From positions 1 to 5,857 of the forward strand of contig JAKSCN010000544.1 in the NCBI GenBank assembly GCA_022360595.1: a stretch of DNA of 5,857 nt, read 5' to 3'. This DNA comes from Chromatiales bacterium (GTDB lineage: Bacteria; Pseudomonadota; Gammaproteobacteria; Chromatiales; Chromatiaceae). Below the pieces are notes generated by a model. That model was not told the origin of the DNA. It was given only the letters and a program-made list of their open reading frames with translations, and did no database searches. This document shows, one piece after another, positions 1 through 4,763 of this stretch. How positions within the stretch are numbered: position 1 is the first letter of the stretch; every line of letters begins with the position of its first letter. The translations under genes and the position numbers were made by a program.

Positions 1-290
1 AGCGGTTCAATGGCCAGATTGGAGACCTGCTCGGCCGAGGCGCCGGAGTACTGGACGAAGACATCGACCATCGGCACCGAGATCTGCGGGTCCTCCTGCC
101 TCGGCGTCATCACCAAGCCGACCAGGCCCATCAGCATCATTGAGATAAAGAAAAGTGGAGAGAGTGGTGAGTTAATGAAAAACCGCGCGGTACGACCGGC
201 CAGTCCCAAGTGCTCATCACTCATGTGGTCTATATTCTGACCACTTTTTTTCGGATCTTCCTGACTCATATTGTTTTGCATTTCAGTCAT
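1..290 (-). CDS. RND efflux transporter permease subunit, N-terminal fragment
   Basis: This is the inner-membrane pump subunit of a tripartite RND efflux system, using proton-motive force to export small molecules. Only the first 96 codons are present; the gene continues past base 1. After a hydrophilic N-terminus of about 28 residues comes LGLAGRTARFFINSPLSP, then the first membrane segment (about residues 43-62, rich in Phe, Met, Leu and Gly). The segment is followed by TPRQEDPQISVPMVDVFVQY and GASAEQVSNLAIEPL, the characteristic start of the first periplasmic porter domain in AcrB-like (HAE1-type) permeases. It lies 67 bp downstream of the adaptor gene on the same strand, the usual adaptor-pump order. 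The start at 290 has no strong Shine-Dalgarno; in-frame ATGs at residues 4, 8 and 23 are alternatives. The substrate cannot be told from this fragment, and a heavy-metal (CzcA/CusA) subtype is not excluded but is less likely. Confidence 0.9.
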   Translation of the reverse strand, partial: MTEMQNNMSQEDPKKSGQNIDHMSDEHLGLAGRTARFFINSPLSPLFFISMMLMGLVGLVMTPRQEDPQISVPMVDVFVQYSGASAEQVSNLAIEP

Positions 291-317
291 AGACTAAGAA
301 AGAACCGGTGCCATCAT

Positions 318-350
318 ACGACAACAGCCACACTAGGTGACTGTTGTCGT
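318..350. repeat. Perfect 10-bp inverted repeat between adaptor and pump genes
   Basis: The arms ACGACAACAG (318-327) and CTGTTGTCGT (341-350) are exact reverse complements around a 13-base loop. They lie in the 67-bp gap between the adaptor stop and the pump start. In the minus-strand transcript this would form an intercistronic stem-loop. No run of T follows the stem on that strand (the next bases are ATGATGGC), so it is not a standard intrinsic terminator. It could be a partial attenuator, an RNA-processing or stability element, or a protein site. Confidence 0.6.
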
Positions 351-357
351 GCTAACT

Positions 358-1512
358 TTAGCGGGCGCCGCTTGAAGAAGAGGTCCATCCAGAAGAGACC
401 CCTACGCTTGGATTGCGCAGGATTTGTTCGCCTTCGCTTAAACCTGACAACACGCTGGTATATCCCCCATCCAGTTTCTCGCCGACACGAATCAGGCGAA
501 GCTCTGTTTTGCCGTCTTTACTCACGTATACCCCGGGCAGACTACCATTGTACCGGATCGCACTGGAGGGGATAACGGGATAATTACGGGCAGGCGCGGT
601 GAAATCGGGCACTTGAACTTTGGCATACATACCTGGCGCGGAGACCCCCTGTGGCAGGTCAAACTTCACCTTCACTGTGTGGCGCTGGGCATCAGCCATT
701 GGAAAAATCTGGGCAACACGTATCGGCACCACCTGATTGCCGACATCCAACTGAGCCTGCAACATCATCCCTTCGCTCAAACCAGGGCGCAGACGGGCGG
801 GCACCTCAACGGCAATCTGCAGATACTCCACATCGGCATAGACCATTAACGGCTGACCGGGCTGCATGGTATCGCCCACCTCGACAAACTTTTTCATGAT
901 CACGCCATCGAAAGGCGCCATGCTCCGGGCATCGCGCAACTTGGCGTCGATGGCCTGAATCTGGGATTGCGCGGCCATAATGGAATTTTGCGCCTGCGTA
1001 ATCTGCACACCAGATGAATAAAGGTCAGCGCGACGCTCAACCCCTTGATTGCGCGTGCCCGCGAAGTTCTCCATTGGACGGGTAAACATCTGATCAAACA
1101 GATTGGGCACGCCCATGCCACCCATGGACGATTTTGACTGAGGCGACCAGAGTTCACGATTGTACTGAACACCGGCCGCACGCATTTGCGCTTCAGCGTT
1201 GGCCAGTTGCGCCAATGCTGAATTTCGGTTGGCCAAAAGCTCTGTATCATCCAAGGCCACCAACAAGGTGCCCCCTTCAAATCGATCACCCTCAATGCCT
1301 GACAGGTATTTGACACGCCCCGGCACCTGCGCGGATAGCGTCACCTCTTTATAAGGTATGACCGTTCCACCCAGAGAGACTGTAGGCGCACCGCGTGCCT
1401 GTTGGACAGTGAAAAGCTCTCCCCCGTTAACTTGAGCTGCAACACCAAGAGGCGCTACCAAGGCGGTAGCCATCCCTGCTATCAGCGCAAGCGCATGGAC
1501 TTTAATTCCCAT
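358..1512 (-). CDS. Efflux RND transporter periplasmic adaptor subunit (membrane fusion protein)
   Basis: This 384-residue periplasmic adaptor should link the RND pump to an outer-membrane channel. Residues 1 to about 26 form a Sec signal peptide with likely cleavage after GVAA and no lipobox Cys. Residues 45-92 are the first lipoyl half (VSLGGTVIPYKEVTLSAQVP, then GDRFEGGTLLVALDD). Residues 93-195 form the alpha-hairpin with Ala/Gln-rich helices. Residues 196-227 are the second lipoyl half (APFDGVIMKKFVEVGDTMQPG). The beta-barrel spans about 230-302 (VEVPARLRPGLSEG, ending SAPGMYAKVQVP), and the membrane-proximal domain and a Ser/Gly-rich tail follow. The hairpin carries an insertion (about 122-160) rich in Met, Gly and Pro, including SMGGMGVP and FDQMFTRPM, which is unusual against AcrA-type adaptors. 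It sits between the SCP2-like gene and the pump gene on the same strand, supporting an operon. The family is clear; the exported substrate is unknown. Confidence 0.93.
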   Translation of the reverse strand: MGIKVHALALIAGMATALVAPLGVAAQVNGGELFTVQQARGAPTVSLGGTVIPYKEVTLSAQVPGRVKYLSGIEGDRFEGGTLLVALDDTELLANRNSALAQLANAEAQMRAAGVQYNRELWSPQSKSSMGGMGVPNLFDQMFTRPMENFAGTRNQGVERRADLYSSGVQITQAQNSIMAAQSQIQAIDAKLRDARSMAPFDGVIMKKFVEVGDTMQPGQPLMVYADVEYLQIAVEVPARLRPGLSEGMMLQAQLDVGNQVVPIRVAQIFPMADAQRHTVKVKFDLPQGVSAPGMYAKVQVPDFTAPARNYPVIPSSAIRYNGSLPGVYVSKDGKTELRLIRVGEKLDGGYTSVLSGLSEGEQILRNPSVGVSSGWTSSSSGAR

Positions 1513-1520
1513 CTTAAATA

Positions 1521-1527
1521 CCGACCT
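1521..1527 (-). promoter_or_regulatory. Ribosome binding site of the adaptor gene
   Basis: On the minus strand AGGTCGG lies 8 bases before the ATG at 1512-1510. It is a partial match to the anti-Shine-Dalgarno sequence and supports the start that gives a complete signal peptide. Confidence 0.5.
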
Positions 1528-1593
1528 GCTGATTTATACCGCTGAATAATCACGCCAGCGAAATTTTCACCAGCATGATACACATTTCGTTGA

Positions 1594-1989
1594 TCAGGCC
1601 TTTGCCATTACAGAGAAGCTTTTGATAAAAGGCCCGGCCATCCTAGGATCCTTAATCATAGCACCATAATCACCGACCTTGAATTTCATCTTCCCGGAGG
1701 TGAAGGCCATACCCAGACCCATCATGCCAGGTGGTTTTCCAATCCATTTTTGCCACTGTCCCTCGCTGCAGCGAATGTCCCAATTCAATGTCTCACCGTC
1801 ATAGGCGCCAGCCGCAACCGCTTTACCGCTTTCAACAGTCAGAACACCTTTGGGCTGATCATCCCCCTCAAAACCATAGCCAATTACACTGGAAAAGCCG
1901 ATCTGCTCAAGCGCACCAGAGAGCTCTGGTTCCGCATTCCACTGCTCCATGAAATTTTTCATCCACTGGTCAGTAAACAGTTCAGACAT
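1594..1989 (-). CDS. SCP2 sterol-binding-domain-like protein
   Basis: This 131-residue cytosolic protein has no signal peptide or membrane segment. I recognise it as a small stand-alone SCP2-like protein, a fold with a hydrophobic tunnel that binds lipids or other apolar ligands. Supporting features are an amphipathic helical N-terminus (SELFTDQWMKNFMEQWN), the strand pair KGVLTVESGKAVAAGAYDG, NWDIRCSEGQWQKWIG (69-84), a flexible Met/Gly stretch PPGMMGLGMAF, and the C-terminal KMKFKVGDYGAMIKDPRM followed by FIKSF. That last part matches the typical end of such proteins, where a strand leads to the final helix. I chose the ATG at 1989 because GGAGGT lies 4 bases upstream. A TTG at 2001 would give four more residues but overlaps that site. 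It is probably the first gene of the minus-strand unit, 81 bp before the adaptor gene. The ligand is unknown; a role in lipid handling linked to efflux is speculation. Confidence 0.8.
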   Translation of the reverse strand: MSELFTDQWMKNFMEQWNAEPELSGALEQIGFSSVIGYGFEGDDQPKGVLTVESGKAVAAGAYDGETLNWDIRCSEGQWQKWIGKPPGMMGLGMAFTSGKMKFKVGDYGAMIKDPRMAGPFIKSFSVMAKA

Positions 1990-1993
1990 CACA

Positions 1994-1999
1994 ACCTCC
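1994..1999 (-). promoter_or_regulatory. Strong Shine-Dalgarno that fixes the SCP2-like start
   Basis: GGAGGT on the minus strand, 4 bases before the ATG at 1989-1987. Its presence decides against the upstream in-frame TTG at 2001-1999, which abuts and partly overlaps it. Confidence 0.8.
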
Positions 2000-2056
2000 A
2001 ATATGTTTTTTTACTTTAATTGTTATGCGTTACCGCACTCATCAATCCACATTTGA

Positions 2057-2073
2057 TAAGCGCGACACGCTTA
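2057..2073. repeat. Short palindrome TAAGCG-N5-CGCTTA
   Basis: Six-base arms (2057-2062 and 2068-2073) are perfect reverse complements around CGACA. The repeat lies 68 bases upstream of the SCP2-like start, in a plausible position for a regulator of the minus-strand efflux unit. A palindrome this short can occur by chance, so a regulatory role is only possible. Confidence 0.35.
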
Positions 2074-2242
2074 ATGCCACGCCAGTATCTACCAAGGCTA
2101 ACGCTAATGCAACAAAGCACCAGGCAAAGTTATTGCTTTAAAAACAACGCTATATAAGCATTTCATAAAATTCCGTACTACCTATTAAGCACATAACCAC
2201 TTATCTTAAAATGATTTTTTACAACCACGCCAATGCAGGCTG

Positions 2243-2272
2243 TTACCCAACAATGATGCAGGTTAATATAAG
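2243..2272 (+). promoter_or_regulatory. Candidate sigma70 promoter for the GTPase gene
   Basis: TTACCC (2243-2248) and TATAAG (2267-2272) are separated by 18 bases. The -10 matches consensus at five of six positions; the -35 matches at only three. Transcription from about 2279 would give a leader of about 67 bases that includes the inverted repeat at 2303-2331. This is a weak prediction in AT-rich DNA. Confidence 0.3.
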
Positions 2273-2302
2273 CGGATATTTTCAAGTATTTAGCCAGATT
2301 TT

Positions 2303-2331
2303 ATAGGTATCGAATTCAGCAAAATACCTAT
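2303..2331. repeat. 8-bp inverted repeat in the GTPase leader
   Basis: ATAGGTAT (2303-2310) and ATACCTAT (2324-2331) are exact reverse complements with a 13-base spacer. The right arm ends 3 bases before the AGGAG ribosome binding site. It could be an operator for a dimeric repressor, or an RNA hairpin affecting ribosome access. The stem is AU-rich and would be weak as RNA, so a DNA operator is somewhat more likely. Confidence 0.45.
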
Positions 2332-2334
2332 TCC

Positions 2335-2339
2335 AGGAG
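2335..2339 (+). promoter_or_regulatory. Ribosome binding site of the GTPase gene
   Basis: AGGAG lies 6 bases before the ATG at 2346, a good Shine-Dalgarno at standard spacing. It supports this start, and no in-frame start upstream has comparable support. Confidence 0.75.
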
Positions 2340-2345
2340 TGATTT

Positions 2346-3896
2346 ATGAGTACGCCGGGAAGAATTATTGAAGGACGCCTAAAACACCTTGAAACCCACC
2401 TCGAGCAGGAGAACCCCGTACTACTCAGCACGGTTCAGAGCTTCAGAAAACTGGACAAAATTGCCTACAAAATGGGCCTTCTCAGCACTGACGACTCCTA
2501 CGCCACCCAGATTCCCTGGTGGCCACTCATTGCCGTGCTGGGCACCTTCTCATCGGGTAAATCGACCTTTATCAATCACTACCTGAACTACAAACTGCAG
2601 CGCTCCGGCAATCAGGCTGTTGATGATAAGTTTACCGTGGTCTGCTACAGCCGGGAGAAGACCACCCACGCCTTGCCCGGGGTGGCCCTAGATTCTGATC
2701 CGCGCTTCCCCTTCTACCAGATGAGCGATGAGATCGAGGAGGTCTCCGCCGGTGAGGGGCAGCGTATAGACGCCTATCTGCAGCTCAAGACCTGCCCGAG
2801 CGAGGCGCTGCGCGGCAAAATCGTTATCGACTCCCCCGGGTTTGACGCCGATGCCCAGCGCACCTCAACCCTGCGAATCACCGATCACATTATCGATCTC
2901 TCCGATCTGGTGCTGGTCTTCTTCGATGCAAGACACCCGGAACCCGGCGCCATGAACGACACCCTGGATCACCTGGTCAGCAACACCATCAACCGCGCGG
3001 ACTCAGGAAAATTTCTCTATATTCTCAACCAGATCGACACCACCGCCCGGGAAGACAATCCGGAAGAGGTGGTCGCCGCCTGGCAGCGCGCCCTGGGTGA
3101 ACGGGGACTGACAGCCGGCCGCTTCTACACCATCTACAACCCTGATGCGGCGGTACCGATTGACGACGACAACCTGCGCGACCGCTTCGAGCGCAAACGC
3201 GATGCCGATCTGGCCGAAATTCATAACCGCATGAAAGAGGTTGAAGTGGAGCGTGCTTACCGCATTGTCGGCGCTCTGGACAAAACCGCCCGCGACATCG
3301 AAGAGCGTGCCATACCGGCTATTAAAGCGGCTACCGAAAAGTGGAAAAAACGCGTACTCTGGGGCGACGCGATCAGTTTTGGCCTGCTGTTTGCCGCGCT
3401 AATCGCCTACAGCATCAGTGCCGGCTATTGGCAGGGCCTATCCTTTACGGCTCCCTGGCTGGAGAACATCACGGCCAATGCGACCAATCTCTACATCGCA
3501 GCAATTGTTATGACAGTGGTGATGCTCGGCATCCACTATCTGGTCCGCTCACTGGCGGCCAAATCGATGCTCAAAGGGTTGAAACGACAGGGTGAAAAGC
3601 TCGCCATTCGTGGAGACCTGACCAACGCCTTCCTGCGCAACACCCGCCCCTGGAGCAGCATCTTCAGCACCAACCCGGTAGGCTGGGGACGCAGCTCACG
3701 CAAACGCCTCTCCCAGGTTCTGGAAGACGCCGATAACTATGTACAGACCCTGAACGACCGTTTTACCAATCCATCGGGTGAAGACAAAACAACACGCCAG
3801 GAGCCCACGCTGGACGCAGCCCCGGCAACCGCCTCTTCCGCGTCCCCGCAAGAACCACCCGTAGAGCAGTTGCAGCAGAGCGAAAAGCCCGCTTAA
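2346..3896 (+). CDS. Membrane-anchored dynamin-superfamily GTPase
   Basis: This 516-residue protein should bind and hydrolyse GTP and act at the inner membrane. An N-terminal helical stretch (1-60) precedes the G domain. G1/P-loop is GTFSSGKS (66-73), with the dynamin-like paired Ser before GKS. A likely G2 Thr is T97 in DKFTVV. G3 is DSPG (162-165), and G4 is NQID (228-231) with Gln where Lys is usual. A charged helical region (275-335) follows, with KEVEVERAYRIVGALDKTARDIEER likely forming a coiled coil or stalk. Two hydrophobic segments (about 341-359 and 382-400) form a probable membrane hairpin. A basic region follows, then a low-complexity Pro/Ala/Gln/Glu tail (about 475-516), probably disordered. 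The two C-proximal segments recall bacterial dynamin-like and mitofusin-like proteins; EHD-like ATPases are a relative to consider. It stands alone, with its own leader and terminator. The membrane process it serves cannot be told from sequence. Confidence 0.82.
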   Translation: MSTPGRIIEGRLKHLETHLEQENPVLLSTVQSFRKLDKIAYKMGLLSTDDSYATQIPWWPLIAVLGTFSSGKSTFINHYLNYKLQRSGNQAVDDKFTVVCYSREKTTHALPGVALDSDPRFPFYQMSDEIEEVSAGEGQRIDAYLQLKTCPSEALRGKIVIDSPGFDADAQRTSTLRITDHIIDLSDLVLVFFDARHPEPGAMNDTLDHLVSNTINRADSGKFLYILNQIDTTAREDNPEEVVAAWQRALGERGLTAGRFYTIYNPDAAVPIDDDNLRDRFERKRDADLAEIHNRMKEVEVERAYRIVGALDKTARDIEERAIPAIKAATEKWKKRVLWGDAISFGLLFAALIAYSISAGYWQGLSFTAPWLENITANATNLYIAAIVMTVVMLGIHYLVRSLAAKSMLKGLKRQGEKLAIRGDLTNAFLRNTRPWSSIFSTNPVGWGRSSRKRLSQVLEDADNYVQTLNDRFTNPSGEDKTTRQEPTLDAAPATASSASPQEPPVEQLQQSEKPA

Positions 3897-3936
3897 CAGC
3901 AAGCCCTGTGGGCATGCCGTAAGATCGGTGATTCAC

Positions 3937-3969
3937 AAAGCCATCTTCTTCCCGGAAGATGGCTTTTTT
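3937..3969 (+). terminator. Intrinsic terminator after the GTPase gene
   Basis: A 12-bp perfect stem (AAAGCCATCTTC at 3937-3948, GAAGATGGCTTT at 3955-3966) encloses the loop TTCCCG. The T run at 3964-3969 overlaps the end of the stem. It lies 40 bases after the GTPase stop and separates that gene from the NAD operon promoter. Confidence 0.92.
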
Positions 3970-4012
3970 ATTGTTCAAAACCCGCTCATCAATTAATTTT
4001 TCCTATCAACAG

Positions 4013-4041
4013 TTGACATTGTGTATTTCGCACACTATGTT
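4013..4041 (+). promoter_or_regulatory. Sigma70 promoter of the nrtR-nadA operon
   Basis: A perfect -35 TTGACA (4013-4018), a 17-base spacer and a -10 TATGTT (4036-4041, four of six consensus bases including both key A/T positions at the start and the final T). Transcription would begin near 4048, leaving a leader of about 25 bases before the chosen TTG start. The promoter is overlaid by two palindromes, implying tight repression. Confidence 0.8.
4018..4038. promoter_or_regulatory. Operator 1 (GTGT-N7-ACAC) within the promoter spacer
   Basis: GTGT (4021-4024) and ACAC (4032-4035) are reverse complements 7 bases apart. In a 21-bp frame six of seven outer pairs match. The site fills the region between -35 and -10, so a bound protein would block RNA polymerase. 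It shares core and spacing with operator 2. NrtR, encoded just downstream, is the obvious candidate to bind it. Confidence 0.55.
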
Positions 4042-4061
4042 AAGTGTCATTTTTACACTTA
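4041..4061. promoter_or_regulatory. Operator 2 (TAAGTGT-N7-ACACTTA) at the transcription start
   Basis: The seven-base arms TAAGTGT (4041-4047) and ACACTTA (4055-4061) are perfect reverse complements around a 7-base AT-rich centre, 21 bp in all. It begins at the last base of the -10 and covers the expected transcription start. It lies 23 bp from operator 1 and has the same GTGT-N7-ACAC core, as expected for repeated sites of one dimeric regulator. Confidence 0.7.
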
Positions 4062-4072
4062 GAGTGGCCATA

Positions 4073-4741
4073 TTGCCCTACAGCTACCCCTATCCCCACC
4101 CTGCGGTAACAACCGATATTGCGGTCTTCACCCTTCGAGCGCAGAAACTGCAGCTTCTACTGGTAAAGCGCGCCAGCCCGCCTTTTCAAGGCCAGTGGGC
4201 GCTACCGGGCGGTTTTCTCAATATTGATGAGGAGTTGGAAGACTGTGCTCTGCGAGAACTACAGGAAGAGACAGGGGTCACCGGTGTCTATCTGGAACAA
4301 CTCTACACCTTTGGCAAAACGGATCGCGATCCACGCGAGCGGGTCATCAGCGTCACTTACTACGCCCTGACCGCCTCCGACCGTCTCAAGGTACAAGCGG
4401 CCAGCGACGCCGCCGACGCCGCCTGGTATCCATTGGACGACCTGCCGCCCCTGGCCTTTGACCACAGCAGCATTGTCGAGCTGGCCCACCAGCGCCTGGT
4501 GGCCAAACTGAACTACTCGACTATCGCTTTCCAGTTCATGCCGGAGACCTTCACCCTGACCGAATTGCAGGGGGTCTATGAGATTCTGCTCAACGAGCAG
4601 CTCGACAAGCGCAACTTCAGAAAATGGATTCTGGGACTGGGCCAGATCGAAGAGACTGGCGAGTTAAAACGCAACGGCAACCACAGACCGGCCCGTGAAT
4701 ACCGGGTAAAAAACCCTGACCGGGTTGAAATTATCCGCTGA
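4073..4741 (+). CDS. nrtR: NrtR-type Nudix/winged-helix regulator of NAD metabolism
   Basis: This 222-residue cytosolic protein (from the chosen start) fuses an N-terminal Nudix domain to a C-terminal winged helix. That is the layout of NrtR, a repressor of NAD biosynthesis genes that responds to ADP-ribose in characterised members. Residues 8-70 hold PHPAVTTDIAVF, FQGQWALPGGF and a complete Nudix box (47-69: G47, E53, R61-E62-L63, E65-E66, G68). Residues 150-222 are the DNA-binding part (FTLTELQGVYEILLNEQLDK, then RNFRKWIL). The frame stays open back to 3959, but its ATGs at 3959 and 4037 lie within the terminator and the -10, upstream of the expected transcript. I prefer TTG at 4073, which begins the protein just before YPYPHPAVTTDI as in relatives; GTG at 4064 is the alternative. 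It precedes nadA by 22 bp in one operon. A plain ADP-ribose pyrophosphatase is the alternative call; the C-terminal domain, nadA linkage and operators favour NrtR. Confidence 0.78.
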   Translation: MPYSYPYPHPAVTTDIAVFTLRAQKLQLLLVKRASPPFQGQWALPGGFLNIDEELEDCALRELQEETGVTGVYLEQLYTFGKTDRDPRERVISVTYYALTASDRLKVQAASDAADAAWYPLDDLPPLAFDHSSIVELAHQRLVAKLNYSTIAFQFMPETFTLTELQGVYEILLNEQLDKRNFRKWILGLGQIEETGELKRNGNHRPAREYRVKNPDRVEIIR

Positions 4742-4763
4742 GATATATGTACGAGACAAAGAG

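Larger units (their letters stand above)
2002..2345. other. Divergent intergenic regulatory region
   Basis: About 340 bp separate the SCP2-like gene (minus strand) from the GTPase gene (plus strand). The stretch is visibly more AT-rich than the flanking genes and holds no convincing coding frame. It must contain both outward promoters. I could place only a weak candidate for the GTPase and none I trust for the minus-strand unit. It also contains two inverted repeats, listed separately. No tRNA, riboswitch or small RNA gene was recognised. Confidence 0.7.

Noticed and set aside
10..575. Plus-strand open frames across the pump start and the 291-357 gap
   Set aside because: They run antisense to the recognisable RND pump and adaptor sequences, and their translations look non-coding.
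900..1316. 138-residue open frame on the minus strand inside the adaptor gene, and other long open frames overlapping the real genes
   Set aside because: They are out-of-frame shadows of well-recognised genes, with Trp/Arg/Pro-rich translations that resemble no family.
1533..1538. TATAAA on the minus strand as a -10 for a separate adaptor promoter
   Set aside because: Transcription would begin within the ribosome binding site at 1521-1527, and no acceptable -35 lies 16-18 bases upstream.
3903..3918. Small GCCC-TGT-GGGC hairpin and GGCATGCC palindrome after the GTPase stop
   Set aside because: The stem is only four base pairs and has no T run. The strong terminator 20 bases downstream explains transcription end.
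3959..4072. N-terminal extension of the Nudix/winged-helix protein to ATG 3959 or ATG 4037
   Set aside because: The ATG at 3959 lies inside the terminator stem and the ATG at 4037 inside the -10 element, both upstream of the predicted transcript. The extra residues do not resemble the start of Nudix domains.
4725..4763. Longer nadA start at TTG 4725
   Set aside because: It would overlap the nrtR end and lacks a clear Shine-Dalgarno. The ATG at 4764 gives a normal NadA N-terminus.
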